From contig NZ_CP094461.1 of the NCBI RefSeq assembly GCF_022809715.1, positions 620,001 to 684,000 on the forward strand: a stretch of 64,000 nt of DNA, read 5' to 3'. The notes below the pieces were generated by a model. The model saw only the letters and a program-made list of their open reading frames with translations. It did not search any database and was not told where the DNA came from. Both the position numbers and the translations under genes were made by a program. This stretch comes from Burkholderia pyrrocinia. GTDB lineage: Bacteria; Pseudomonadota; Gammaproteobacteria; Burkholderiales; Burkholderiaceae. Shown one piece after another: positions 1 through 9,091 of this stretch; positions within the stretch are counted from its first letter, which is position 1; each line of letters starts with the position of its first letter.

Positions 1-359
1 ACATGTATGGCCTCGGTAGTAACGTGACAGCTACAGTAGTCGAAGGCCGGATTTGCGAGTAGAGACGTATCTGCAATAGAAATTATCGTAGTTACTGATA
101 ACCGACGACTTCCTTTCGGAAATGTAAGGAATGGCTGGTGGAGGCGGGTTTGCGGCCCGGCCGGGCGTTGGTGCACGGACGGGAATTCAATAGGACGACG
201 TAATAGATGGACAGATCGACGAAGACTTTCCGGGACTCTGTCGCAATAGGGACGGCCGGCGATGCGGGGTGTCGGGAAGCTTATTGACGACTACGCGACG
301 GTGCCTGCCGCCCTGAAGCCGTTCGAATCCGCGTCTTACCCCCGCAGCCGCCGGTGCCA
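1..359. other. Left edge, no gene identified
   Basis: About 360 bases before the stop codon of the MFS gene. The first 250 bases are visibly less GC-rich than the rest and show no frame with the GC3 pattern typical of this genome. I see no convincing RNA gene, terminator or promoter. The only open frames are shadows of the neighbouring MFS gene. Confidence 0.5.
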
Positions 360-1847
360 TTACACCGCCCCATCCCCGGCTCCTTTACGCCGCCCATCGA
401 CACGCCGAGCTGGCAACGCGGCGAGCCCGCGCACCGCCGCCGCGTTCTCGGCGTCATCCTCGCTGCGGCCGGCGATCTCGTCCAGCGCCCGGTTGTTGGT
501 GTACGGCCCGAACACCCCAATCGACACCATCACGATCAGCATGCTGCCGCCGATCAGCACGAACACCGCGGACACCCCGGCGCGCTCGAGCAGCAGCGCG
601 ACGATGAAACTGCTCGCGATTCCCGTCAGGCGGCCGATCGAATGCACGAAGCCGAGCGCACGCCCGCGGATCTCGGTCGGAAACACTTCCGACTGGTACG
701 CGGTGCCGTTGCTCGCGAGCACCGTGTTGGACAGCGTGACGAGCAGGCCGAACGCGATCACGAACGGCGCCTGCGCCGACATCGCGAACGCAGTGCCGAA
801 CAGCGCGACGCCGAACGCCGACGCGACGATCAGCCACTTGCGCTCGATCCGGTCGGCAAGCAGGCCGGCGACGAATGGCGACACCGGATACGCGAACGCG
901 ATCACGAACGCATACCAGAGGCTCTTCGTGACGGTCGCGCCCTGCGCGGCGAGCAGCGTCGGCAGCCACTGGCTGAAACCGAAGAAGCCGATGCTCAGGA
1001 ATGCATTGAACACGATCAGCATCGCCGTGCGGCCGCGATGCTGCGCATCCCACATCGACGGCGCGCGCCGCGCGGCCGGCGCTGCGACGGCCGGCATCCG
1101 GACCGCGGGCAGCGGCCGGCCGGATTCCCGCTCGACTGCCTGCTCGAGCCGCTGCAGCACGGCTTCGGCCTCGGCCTCGCGGCCGGTGCGGGCGAGCCAC
1201 CGCGGCGACTCCGGCAGCCGCGACTGCAGCCACCAGACGACGACCGCGCCGCTGCCGCCGAGCAGCACGACCCAGCGCCACCCGGACATGCCCAGCGGAT
1301 CGTGAGGCACCCACAGCCACGACACCAGCGCGAGCACGGGCATCGCGAGATAGCCGACCGCGAAGCACAGCGCGAACGCACGGCCGCGCACGGCCTTCGG
1401 CACCAGCTCGGTCAGGAACGCGCCGATCGTGATCAGCTCCGCGCCGATGCCGCAGCCCGCGATGAAGCGGCACACGAGAATGCCGAGCGCATGGGTCTGC
1501 ACGCACATCGCAAGGCTCGCCGCCGTGTAGAGCAGCAGCGCGCCGGTGAACAGCGCGCGCCGCCCGAAGCGGTCCGCGAGGCGCGACACGAACATCTCGC
1601 CGACGAACAATCCGGCGAACGTCGCCGCACCGAGCGCGCCCTGGTCCGACATGCCGAGCACGCCGTGCGAGCCCGCGTGAAAGATGCCGTCGCGAATCAG
1701 CCCCGGCGGCAAGTAGGTCATCTGGAACAGGTCGTAGACCTCGAAAAACCCGCCGACGCTCAGGAACAGCACGAGCATCCAGATGCTGGCCGTTGCGGGC
1801 AGGCGGTCGATGCGCGCGGCAATCGACGCCGCATGGGAATGGGACAT
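360..1847 (-). CDS. MFS transporter, SV2/aromatic-acid or nicotinate type
   Basis: A 495-residue inner-membrane carrier of the major facilitator superfamily. The N-terminus (residues 1-25) is cytosolic, then about 12 hydrophobic segments follow. The loop 2-3 signature RLADRFGRR, the RFIAGCGIGAE segment in helix 4 and the LPESPRWL motif at the end of the first half are all visible; these are typical of sugar/aromatic-acid-type MFS porters. The start is placed at the ATG at 1847, which follows GAGG; a much longer open frame upstream is a shadow of the cyclase gene. It is the last gene of the IclR / CoA-transferase / cyclase / MFS minus-strand set and probably imports the pathway substrate. The substrate is unknown. 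Confidence 0.9.
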   Translation of the reverse strand: MSHSHAASIAARIDRLPATASIWMLVLFLSVGGFFEVYDLFQMTYLPPGLIRDGIFHAGSHGVLGMSDQGALGAATFAGLFVGEMFVSRLADRFGRRALFTGALLLYTAASLAMCVQTHALGILVCRFIAGCGIGAELITIGAFLTELVPKAVRGRAFALCFAVGYLAMPVLALVSWLWVPHDPLGMSGWRWVVLLGGSGAVVVWWLQSRLPESPRWLARTGREAEAEAVLQRLEQAVERESGRPLPAVRMPAVAAPAARRAPSMWDAQHRGRTAMLIVFNAFLSIGFFGFSQWLPTLLAAQGATVTKSLWYAFVIAFAYPVSPFVAGLLADRIERKWLIVASAFGVALFGTAFAMSAQAPFVIAFGLLVTLSNTVLASNGTAYQSEVFPTEIRGRALGFVHSIGRLTGIASSFIVALLLERAGVSAVFVLIGGSMLIVMVSIGVFGPYTNNRALDEIAGRSEDDAENAAAVRGLAALPARRVDGRRKGAGDGAV

Positions 1848-1930
1848 GGCGACTCCTCGATGATCCGCCCGCGCAGCGTGCGCGAAGCGGCGGACAAGAC
1901 GCCGGCGCGGCGTGCGCGCGGCGCCGGCGT

Positions 1931-2950
1931 TCAGACGGTGGCGACCGGATTGACCGGCGACCCGACGAGCCCGCGCAGGTGCAGCGGCGGCGCGGTCAGC
2001 AGAAAGCGGTTGCGCCGGTGCGCGCGCAACCAGTTGGCGAGCAGCGTCAGGTGCCACAGCTCGCCGAGATGAATGCCGAGCTTGAACAGGCACAGCTCGT
2101 GCAGCGGCATCAGCGCGCCGGGCCGCTCGCGCGCCGACGGATGGCGCGGGCGCTCCTCCACCGCGTGGTTGTCCGCCGCGAGCGCGGCGAGCCCCGATGC
2201 GTCGATCCATTCGAGCAGGCGCGGATCGTTGCCGTCCAGCACGCAGCACACGTCCGGCGCACCGGGCTCGCCGCGCGCGTCGGCGTCGAGCAGGCGATCG
2301 GCGAAGCCCGTATGCACGCACACGATGTCGCCGCGCTCGACGACCACGTCGTCCTCGCGCAGCACCGCCATCCATTCCGCGTAGCCGATCTTGCGCCGCT
2401 CGTCGCCGAAGTGGCGGCGCAGGTCGACCAGCACGCCGCGCCCCTGCACGCCGCTTTGCGCCATCACCTCGATGCCGAGCGCGCGCGCACCGCCGCGCGG
2501 CGCGCCCGCTTCGGGCACCTGGATGTGCTCGTCCATCCGGTAGCCGTTGTAGAACACGCGGGATCGCTCGCCGTCGCCCGCCGGATCGAACAGCGAGCCG
2601 ACGTGCGACAGCGCATCCCATTGCGTCGAGAACTGCGAGTGCATGCAGAACGAATCGTCGCAGACCACGTCGGTTGCGTTGGCAACCTGTTCGTCCGCTC
2701 GATAGCCGAAGTACGGCTTGCCGCCGAGCAGCGCCGGCATGATCGCCGGCGGCCGGCGCCGCGCGTTCAGCCCACCGCCGCGCGGTACGTCGAGCGGCAG
2801 GCTCAGCGAAAACACTCGGCCTTCGCGCACCTCCGCGACGCCGCGCAGCACCGCGTCGGCCGTCAGCCAGTTCAAGCGCCCTTTCTGATCGTCCGGGCCG
2901 AAATCCCCCCAGTTCGAACCGGGCGGCCGATGGGTCCAGCGTGGCTTCAT
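1931..2950 (-). CDS. Cyclase-family metal-dependent hydrolase (module A)
   Basis: A 339-residue protein of the PF04199 cyclase / kynurenine-formamidase-like family, long for the family (about 200-260 is common). The metal-binding region reads HSQFSTQWDALSHVG, the counterpart of the HxGTHxDxxxH motif in bacterial formamidases. C-terminal motifs HELCLFKLGIHLGELW and FLLTAPPL are also conserved in its paralogue at 10313-11332, which looks roughly three-quarters identical by eye. The start is the ATG at 2950 preceded by GGAGGAGACACC; an in-frame ATG 18 bases upstream lies inside that ribosome site. It sits between the CoA-transferase and MFS genes. Family members open cyclic amides or lactones; the substrate here is not known. 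Confidence 0.88.
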   Translation of the reverse strand: MKPRWTHRPPGSNWGDFGPDDQKGRLNWLTADAVLRGVAEVREGRVFSLSLPLDVPRGGGLNARRRPPAIMPALLGGKPYFGYRADEQVANATDVVCDDSFCMHSQFSTQWDALSHVGSLFDPAGDGERSRVFYNGYRMDEHIQVPEAGAPRGGARALGIEVMAQSGVQGRGVLVDLRRHFGDERRKIGYAEWMAVLREDDVVVERGDIVCVHTGFADRLLDADARGEPGAPDVCCVLDGNDPRLLEWIDASGLAALAADNHAVEERPRHPSARERPGALMPLHELCLFKLGIHLGELWHLTLLANWLRAHRRNRFLLTAPPLHLRGLVGSPVNPVATV

Positions 2951-3016
2951 GGTGTCTCCTCCATGCAATGTCCAGGGTGCGGCGGCCGTCCTTCGCGGCC
3001 GCGTCGCACGTCGCGC

Positions 3017-4297
3017 CTAGCGCGTGCGGATCACGCCCAGCCCGGCGAGCCGCTCGTATTCGCGTTCGCCGAGCAGCGGCAGCAGAATCTCGCGATTGTT
3101 CTCGCCGAGCGCGGGCGCCGGCCGGCGGAACGTGCCGGGCGTGGCCGACAGGCGCGGCGTGATGTTGTGCATCGGCAGGCTGCCGACGTCGTCGTCCGGC
3201 AGCTCGACGAGCGCCTCGCGCTCGATCACATAGTGATCCTGAACGATCTGCGCGATGTCCTGGATCGGCCCGACCGTTACGCCGGCTTCCTCGAAGAACG
3301 CGAGATTGGCGTCGAGATCGCGCGCGGCGATGAATTCGCCGACGATCGTATCGAGCGCGTCCGCGTGCTGCACGCGCTGCACGTTGGTCGCATAGCGCGG
3401 ATCGTCAATCAGGTCCGCGCGGCCGATCGCGCGGAACAGCCGCTCGGCCATCGCCTGCGTCGAACTCGACAGGCACAGCCACTTGCCGTCGCGGGTCCGA
3501 TACGCATTGCGCGGCGCGGTGTTCGACGAGCGGCTGCCGGTGCGCGCCTTGATCTCGCCGGTCATCACGTAGTTCGCGGCGGCCGGCCCTAGGATCGACA
3601 GCAGCGGCTCGAACAGCGACACGTCGATCACCTGCCCCGCCGCGCCGCGCGCATCGCGCGCATGCAGCGCGACCAGCACGGCGATCGCGCCGGACAGCCC
3701 GGCCGTCATGTCGCCGAGGAACATCGGCGGCAGCACCGGCTCGCGGTCGGCGAAGCCGTTGATCGCCGCGAACCCCGCGTACCCTTCCGCGAGCGTGCCG
3801 AAGCCCGGCCTGTGGCGGTACGGCCCCGTCTGCCCCCAGCCGGAAATCCGCGCGATCACCAGTTCCGGCCGGATCGCGAGCAGGTCGTCCGGGCCGAGCC
3901 CCATCTTCTCGGCGACACCGGGCTTGAAGCTTTCGACGAACACGTCCGCGTCGCGCACCAGCCGGCGGACGATGTCGATCCCCTCGGGCGCGCGCAGGTC
4001 GACGCACACGCTGCGCTTGTTGCGCCCGTACACCTTCCAGTTCGTGCTGATCCCGCCCGCGCCGACCGCGCGCAGCGTATCGCCGCGCTCGCTCTCTACC
4101 TTCACGACGTCCGCGCCGAAATCGGCGAGCTGCACGCTCAGCATGTTGCCCGCCATCAGGCGCGACAGGTCGACGACGCGCACGCCCGCGAGCGGCCCCT
4201 GCGCGCCGGCGTCGAACGGTTTCGGATGGATCGGGCCGGTGGACGCGCGACGGCGCGCGCCGGCCGCGTGAGCGGCCTGCGGGTCGGGAACGAACAT
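3017..4297 (-). CDS. Class III (CaiB/BaiF) CoA-transferase, module A
   Basis: A 426-residue family III CoA-transferase, normal length. The N-terminal half has the family block GVRVVDLSRLMAG and DFGADVVKVE. The likely catalytic aspartate is Asp196 in LGDMTAG, the position that carries the acyl-enzyme anhydride in formyl-CoA and carnitine-CoA transferases. The start is the ATG at 4297 after GGAGACAAGC; the longer upstream frame overlaps the IclR gene and has no independent support. It is expected to load CoA onto a carboxylic acid, feeding the divergently transcribed CitE-like lyase at 5368. A 75-base gap separates it from the IclR gene, so co-transcription is likely. Confidence 0.92.
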   Translation of the reverse strand: MFVPDPQAAHAAGARRRASTGPIHPKPFDAGAQGPLAGVRVVDLSRLMAGNMLSVQLADFGADVVKVESERGDTLRAVGAGGISTNWKVYGRNKRSVCVDLRAPEGIDIVRRLVRDADVFVESFKPGVAEKMGLGPDDLLAIRPELVIARISGWGQTGPYRHRPGFGTLAEGYAGFAAINGFADREPVLPPMFLGDMTAGLSGAIAVLVALHARDARGAAGQVIDVSLFEPLLSILGPAAANYVMTGEIKARTGSRSSNTAPRNAYRTRDGKWLCLSSSTQAMAERLFRAIGRADLIDDPRYATNVQRVQHADALDTIVGEFIAARDLDANLAFFEEAGVTVGPIQDIAQIVQDHYVIEREALVELPDDDVGSLPMHNITPRLSATPGTFRRPAPALGENNREILLPLLGEREYERLAGLGVIRTR

Positions 4298-4371
4298 GCT
4301 TGTCTCCTGGTTGGTGTGTGTGTCGTTCGATGCGGAATGCCGGTCAGGCGCGCGCTCGGCCGCGCACCGCG

Positions 4372-5136
4372 TTACTCGAGCAGCACGCCGAGCTGGTCGG
4401 CCGCGCGGAACGCCGCGCCCGCGGCGGGCAGATCGCCGCCCAGCGCATGCGTCAGCTCGGCTGCGGCTGCCTGCACGCGCGGCAGGTAGTCGGCCAGCAC
4501 CTTCTTGTTGAAGCGATAGCGCGGCACGCCGAGCGAGATCGCGCCGCTCAGCACGCGGCCGACGCCGAACGCCGGGCATGCGATCGCCGCGCTTTCAGGG
4601 TCGCGCTCGGCGATCGACACCGCGTAGCCCTGCTCGGCCGTCTTCTCGTAGTCGCCGCCGCGCGTGCCGCTGAACGCGAGCAGCACGCGCCCGGCCGCGC
4701 CGACGTCGAGCGGGAAGCGGTCGCCCTCGCGCAGGTGCGTGCGCACCGAGCGCTGCGCCTGGATGCGGAACAGACACACGCGCTGGTCGCCTTCGCGCAC
4801 GTAGAACGCGGCCGTCTCGCCGGTTTCCGCCGACAGCTTCGACAGGATCGGCATCACGTACTCGCGCAGCTGGAACGACTCGCGATACATCATCCCGAGC
4901 TGGAACACGGCCGGCCCCAGCACGTAGCGCCCGTCCGGCAGGCGCTTGATGAAGCGGAACTGCTCGAGCGACTCGAACATCCGCAACAGCGTGCTCATGT
5001 TGAGCCCCGTCTCCTCGCTGACCTGCGCGAGCATCAGCCCGCCGGGCGCGTTGCCGAACGCCAGCAGCGCGGTCAGCGCGCGGTTGACCGCGGCCACGCC
5101 GCCCTCTGCGGGATTGCTTGTCTCCACCTTGTTCAT
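4372..5136 (-). CDS. IclR-family transcriptional regulator
   Basis: A 254-residue regulator with an N-terminal winged helix (about residues 15-75: RALTALLAF then LNMSTLLRMFESLEQFRFI) and a C-terminal IclR effector domain (about 90-250), the usual two-domain length. The ATG at 5136 is preceded by CGAGG; a GTG six bases earlier is possible. It is the first gene of the minus-strand module A and is divergent from the CitE-like gene at 5368. Two nearly identical palindromes lie in the intergenic region, one close to each gene, and are the obvious operators. It probably senses a pathway intermediate and controls both directions. Confidence 0.93.
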   Translation of the reverse strand: MNKVETSNPAEGGVAAVNRALTALLAFGNAPGGLMLAQVSEETGLNMSTLLRMFESLEQFRFIKRLPDGRYVLGPAVFQLGMMYRESFQLREYVMPILSKLSAETGETAAFYVREGDQRVCLFRIQAQRSVRTHLREGDRFPLDVGAAGRVLLAFSGTRGGDYEKTAEQGYAVSIAERDPESAAIACPAFGVGRVLSGAISLGVPRYRFNKKVLADYLPRVQAAAAELTHALGGDLPAAGAAFRAADQLGVLLE

Positions 5137-5193
5137 GTCCACCTCGTGCGAGGCCGGCAGAGTCGTGCCGCGTCGCGGCTGCCGGCATCAAAA

Positions 5194-5212
5194 AATGAAA
5201 GTCACTTTCATT
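5194..5212. promoter_or_regulatory. Palindromic operator, regulator-proximal
   Basis: Perfect inverted repeat: arms AATGAAAGT and ACTTTCATT around a single C. It sits 57 bases upstream of the IclR start codon. The same core is found in a second palindrome 138 bases away. The sequence shows the dyad directly; assignment to the adjacent IclR protein is inference from position and from the palindromic sites known for that family. Confidence 0.8.
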
Positions 5213-5331
5213 ATACGCAGATCATCGATGACATCAACATGAATCCGCGCAGCTTCGGTCGCTCATCTTCTTGCAACATCCTTTGAAACTAGGCGTTAAC
5301 GATAATCTTGACGAATGTCCTCATCCATCAC

Positions 5332-5356
5332 AAAAATGAAAGTGACTTTCATTTTT
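5332..5356. promoter_or_regulatory. Palindromic operator, lyase-proximal
   Basis: A 25-base perfect inverted repeat: 12-base arms whose inner part is ATGAAAGT / ACTTTCAT around a central G. It ends 11 bases before the ATG of the CitE-like gene, so a bound regulator would block the start region or the promoter. The inner 17 bases match the dyad at 5194-5212 except for the central base. Confidence 0.82.
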
Positions 5357-5367
5357 AGAGATCAACG

Positions 5368-6270
5368 ATGAATTCGTCGCCTCAACCCGTCTGGCGCTCG
5401 CTGCTGTACGTCCCCGCCCACGTCCCCCGTTTCGTCGCATCGGCCGTCGCGAGCGACGCCGACGCGCTGATCCTCGATCTCGAGGACAGCGTCCCGCCCG
5501 CGTGCAAGGAGGCCGCCCGCGACGGGCTGGCCGACGCCGTGCCGGCGCTGCGCGCGCCGGGCCGCGACGTGCTGGTGCGTGCCAACGGCCCGCTCGACCT
5601 GCTGGTGCCCGACCTGCGCGCGGCCGTCCGGGCCGGCGTGGACGGCGTCGTGCTGCCGAAGGTGCGCGGCGGCTCGCACGTCGAGGCGATCGACGAGCTG
5701 CTGGCTGCGCTCGAGGAGGAAACCGGCGCGCCGCCCGGCGGCACGCGGATCGTCGCGATCGTCGAGACGCCGCGCGCGTTCCAGGCGATGGACCGGATCG
5801 CGCGGGCGTCGCCGCGCGTCGTCGCGATGATGCTGGGCGGCGGCGACTTCGCGCTGAACTGCGAAAGCGGCGCAAGCGCCGACGTGCTGCGCGTGCCGAA
5901 GCAGCTGCTGATCATCGCCGCGCGCGCCGCCGGCATCCTGCCGCTCGGCCTCATCGGCGGCCTCGACGAGCTGCGCGATCTCGACGCGTTCGAGCGCCTC
6001 GCGCGCGCGTCCGCGGAGCTCGGCTATGCAGGCGCAACCTGCATCCATCCACGGCAGGTCGGCGCGCTCAACCGCGCGTTCCGGCCCGACGACGACGCGG
6101 TGCGTGACGCGAACGCGGTGCTGGCCGCCTACGACGACGCGCGTGCGAACGGGCGCGGCGCGCTGCGCGTCGACGGCAGGATGGTCGACGCGCCCGGCGT
6201 CGCCCGCGCGAAGCGTGTGCTCGCACGTCACGCGGCCGTGCAGGCGCGTGCCGACGGCGTGCCCCGGTGA
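5368..6270 (+). CDS. CitE-like HpcH/HpaI-family lyase, module A
   Basis: A 300-residue member of the citrate-lyase beta-chain / HpcH-HpaI aldolase superfamily. The TIM-barrel markers are in order: SLLYVPAHVPRFV near the N-terminus, LILDLEDSVPP (metal and substrate region), VLVRANG, GVVLPKVRGG, IVAIVETPRAF, GGGDFA and CIHPRQV. These enzymes cleave or form C-C bonds in 3-hydroxyacyl-CoA thioesters such as citramalyl- or malyl-CoA. The start ATG lies 11 bases after a strong palindromic operator and has only a weak ribosome site. It begins a plus-strand set with a porin and an MmgE/PrpD protein, and is the natural partner of the CoA-transferase at 3017-4297. Confidence 0.9.
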   Translation: MNSSPQPVWRSLLYVPAHVPRFVASAVASDADALILDLEDSVPPACKEAARDGLADAVPALRAPGRDVLVRANGPLDLLVPDLRAAVRAGVDGVVLPKVRGGSHVEAIDELLAALEEETGAPPGGTRIVAIVETPRAFQAMDRIARASPRVVAMMLGGGDFALNCESGASADVLRVPKQLLIIAARAAGILPLGLIGGLDELRDLDAFERLARASAELGYAGATCIHPRQVGALNRAFRPDDDAVRDANAVLAAYDDARANGRGALRVDGRMVDAPGVARAKRVLARHAAVQARADGVPR

Positions 6271-6463
6271 TGCGCGCGCCGCCCTTCATCGCCGTGCGTC
6301 ATCCCTGCGCAAGCGCGCGGCGCGCGGTGCACGCGTGCGTTCCACCGCGCCGCTGCCCGTTCGCCGCCCGGCCCGGATAGCGTCGCCCCGCAGCACCGCC
6401 GCGCCGCTCGACCGGCTCGGCGCCGCATTCAAATAAATAACAAACCCTGGAAGGAGACAAGCC

Positions 6464-7546
6464 ATGGGCAAGCGGATGTCCGCACTGTGCGGACTGGGCC
6501 TCGTATCGGCCGGCGCCTGCGCGCAGAGCACGATCACGCTGTACGGCGTGGCCGACATCTATACGGAATTCCTCACCCACCAGGCCGCGCCCGGAGACAA
6601 GTCGTCGGCATCGCTCGTGCGGATGGCGTCGGGCGGCAAGAGCGGCTCGCGCTGGGGCCTGAAAGGCGTCGAGGAGCTCGGCGGCGGCTGGCAGGCCGCG
6701 TTCCGGCTCGAAAGCGGCATCAACCTGAACAACGGCACCGGCACCGGCGCGGGCGGCTTCGACCGCTCCGCGTGGGTCGGGCTGCAGCACGAGCGCTGGG
6801 GCGCGCTGCGGCTCGGCCACCAGTACTCGACGCTGTTCGACGTGATGGAGCGCTATTCGCCGACGGGGGCGTACTCGACGCTGTACGAGCCGGCCGGCGC
6901 GATCGTCGGCGTCAACTTCCGCGAGAACAACGTCGCCAAGTACCTGGCGAAGATCGGCTCGCTGACGCTCGAAACGCACTATTCGTTCGGCGGCACGCCC
7001 GGCGCGTTCCAGTCGAACGCCGCCTACGGCGCCGGCTTCGACTATGCCGGCGGCGCCTTCTCGTTCGCTGCCGCGTTCGACAACGTCAACACGCCTCAGC
7101 CGGGCGGCTTCGCGCATTTCCGCCGCTACGCCGCCGCCGCGATCGTGTCCGTCGACCGCGCGCAGCTGCTGGCCGGCGTCACGCACGGCCAGAGCGGCGT
7201 CGCCGCGCCGTCGGTCGTGACGAACTACACGTTCTGGTGGGCCGGTGTGCGCTACATGATCACCCCTTATCTGCAGGCGATCGGCGCGTTCTATTACGAG
7301 GACATCCGCGCGCAGAATCCGCCGAACGCGCAGACGCCCGCGCCGCACCCGGCCAACCCGCAGCAGGTCACGCTGCAGTTGAACTACTTGCTGTCGAAAG
7401 CCGTCACGCTGTACCTGGCGGCCGGCTACGCGCGCCGCGCCGCGCTCGATTTCGACAATTACAACTACAACTTCCTCCACTACTCGCTGGCCGCCGACCG
7501 CGCCGGCAGCGCGGGCGCAGCACTCGGCCTGCGCAGGCTGTTCTGA
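6464..7546 (+). CDS. General porin (Gram-negative trimeric type)
   Basis: A 360-residue outer-membrane porin of the betaproteobacterial family. A signal peptide with cleavage after GACA is followed by QSTITLYGVADIYTEFL, the typical first strand, and by the KSGSRWGLKGVEELGGGWQAAFRLESG block. The C-terminus ends in LRRLF, the terminal aromatic needed for outer-membrane insertion. The start ATG has an excellent ribosome site (GGAAGGAGACAAGCC). It lies 193 bases after the CitE-like gene and 45 bases before the MmgE/PrpD gene, so it is likely a pathway-specific outer-membrane channel for the substrate of module A. Confidence 0.93.
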   Translation: MGKRMSALCGLGLVSAGACAQSTITLYGVADIYTEFLTHQAAPGDKSSASLVRMASGGKSGSRWGLKGVEELGGGWQAAFRLESGINLNNGTGTGAGGFDRSAWVGLQHERWGALRLGHQYSTLFDVMERYSPTGAYSTLYEPAGAIVGVNFRENNVAKYLAKIGSLTLETHYSFGGTPGAFQSNAAYGAGFDYAGGAFSFAAAFDNVNTPQPGGFAHFRRYAAAAIVSVDRAQLLAGVTHGQSGVAAPSVVTNYTFWWAGVRYMITPYLQAIGAFYYEDIRAQNPPNAQTPAPHPANPQQVTLQLNYLLSKAVTLYLAAGYARRAALDFDNYNYNFLHYSLAADRAGSAGAALGLRRLF

Positions 7547-7591
7547 ACTCGCCTCTCCCCCAGTATCAGGAACCTTCGGAGTCCTCTCACC

Positions 7592-9070
7592 ATGAACCGC
7601 CGCCACTTCCTTTCCACGCTGACCGGCGCGGCACTCGCGCTGCCGCTCGCCCACGCCCGCGCCGGCACGCTACCGGCCGCCGGCGCAACCGCCGACCGCC
7701 CGGATCTCGCGCAACAGCTCGCCGACTACGCGGCCGGGCTGCAGTATCGCGACCTCGACGCAGCGACGATCGACACGATCAAGGCGCACCTGATCGATGC
7801 GCTCGGCTGCGCGATCGCCGCGCACGACGAACGCCCGGTGCGGATCGCGCGCGACGCGGCGCTCGCGTCGCCGGGCGGCGTGTCGACGATCGTCGGCACG
7901 AACCGGCGCACGAGCCCCGATCTCGCCGCGTTCGCGACCGGCACCGCGCTGCGCTACTACGATTTCAACGACGCGTACGCCGGCAAGGAGACCGGCCATC
8001 CGAGCGACAACATGTCCGCGTGCCTCGCCGTCGCCGAAGCGCAGCATGCGAACGGCCGCGACTTGATCCTGTCGATCGCGATCGCGTACGAGATTTCGTG
8101 CCGGCTGATGGACGCCGCCGCGATCAGCCCGCGCGGCTGGGACCACACGTGCTACAGCCTGCCCGCGGTCGCGCTCGCTGCGGGCAAGCTGATGCGCATG
8201 CCCGCGCCGCAGCTGGTGCAGGCGGTGAACCTGTCGATCAACAGCCATCTCGCGCTGAACCAGACGCGCGTCCAGCAGCTGTCGAACTGGAAGGCGCTCG
8301 CCGATGCGGACGCGGCGCGCAACGCGGTGTTCTCGACGCAGCTCGCACGCGCCGGGCTGACCGGCCCGTCACCGATCTTCGAAGGCATGGCGGGGTTCTT
8401 TCCGCAGGTGTCCGGGCCGTTCGCCGTCGACACGCGCGAATTCGGCGGGCGCGGCGGCGCGTTCCGGATCGGCAAGTGCTTCGTGAAGTTCTATCCCGCG
8501 CAAGGGCTCACGCAAACCGCGATTCCGGCCGCGCTCGACGTCGCCGCGCAGGTCGGCGACCTGCGCCGCATCCGGCGCATCGAGATCCATACGACCGAAG
8601 TGGGCTACGTGACAGCCGGCCGCGACCGCGAGAAATGGGCGCCGTCGACCCACGAGACCGCCGATCACAGCCTGCCGTACATCGTGGCGCGCGCAATGCT
8701 CGACGGCGACATCACGACCGAGAGCTACCGGCACGACGCGCTGCGCGATCCGGCGCTGCGCGCGCTGATCGAGCGGATCACGGTGCACGAGGACCCGGCG
8801 CTGACCGCCCGCTATCCGGCGCAGGCGCCGAACCGGGTGACGGCCGTGTGCGAAGACGGCACGACCTGCGCGAAACAGGTGGACGACCTGCCCGGCTCGC
8901 CGACGCGGCCGATGCGGCGCGACGACTACGACGCGAAGTTCGCGAAGAACTGCCGGCGGCACTGGAGCCCGACGCAGATCCGCGCGGCGCTCGATTATCT
9001 GTGGCGGCTCGACGAGCAGCCCGACGTCGCGACGCTGCCGCCGCTGCTCGTCGTCGGCCGACTCGCATGA
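7592..9070 (+). CDS. MmgE/PrpD-family protein with Tat-like leader
   Basis: A 492-residue protein of the MmgE/PrpD superfamily (2-methylcitrate dehydratase, cis-aconitate decarboxylase, iminodisuccinate epimerase relatives). Core family blocks are visible: HLIDALGCAIAAHD, the TGTALRYYDFND block, GHPSDN, and KCFVKFYPAQG. The N-terminus MNRRHFLSTLTGAALALPLAHARAG resembles a twin-arginine signal, unusual for a family that is mainly cytoplasmic; if functional, the enzyme acts in the periplasm, matching the porin just upstream. A GGAG box precedes the start. The paralogue in module B (11329-12822) has no such leader. Confidence 0.87.
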   Translation: MNRRHFLSTLTGAALALPLAHARAGTLPAAGATADRPDLAQQLADYAAGLQYRDLDAATIDTIKAHLIDALGCAIAAHDERPVRIARDAALASPGGVSTIVGTNRRTSPDLAAFATGTALRYYDFNDAYAGKETGHPSDNMSACLAVAEAQHANGRDLILSIAIAYEISCRLMDAAAISPRGWDHTCYSLPAVALAAGKLMRMPAPQLVQAVNLSINSHLALNQTRVQQLSNWKALADADAARNAVFSTQLARAGLTGPSPIFEGMAGFFPQVSGPFAVDTREFGGRGGAFRIGKCFVKFYPAQGLTQTAIPAALDVAAQVGDLRRIRRIEIHTTEVGYVTAGRDREKWAPSTHETADHSLPYIVARAMLDGDITTESYRHDALRDPALRALIERITVHEDPALTARYPAQAPNRVTAVCEDGTTCAKQVDDLPGSPTRPMRRDDYDAKFAKNCRRHWSPTQIRAALDYLWRLDEQPDVATLPPLLVVGRLA

Positions 9071-9091
9071 ACGGCCGCGGGGCGGCTCACG

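Noticed and set aside
354..2072. Long plus-strand frame of 572 codons opposite the MFS gene
   Set aside because: Very Arg/Gln/His-rich with no domain; an antisense shadow typical of high-GC coding DNA.
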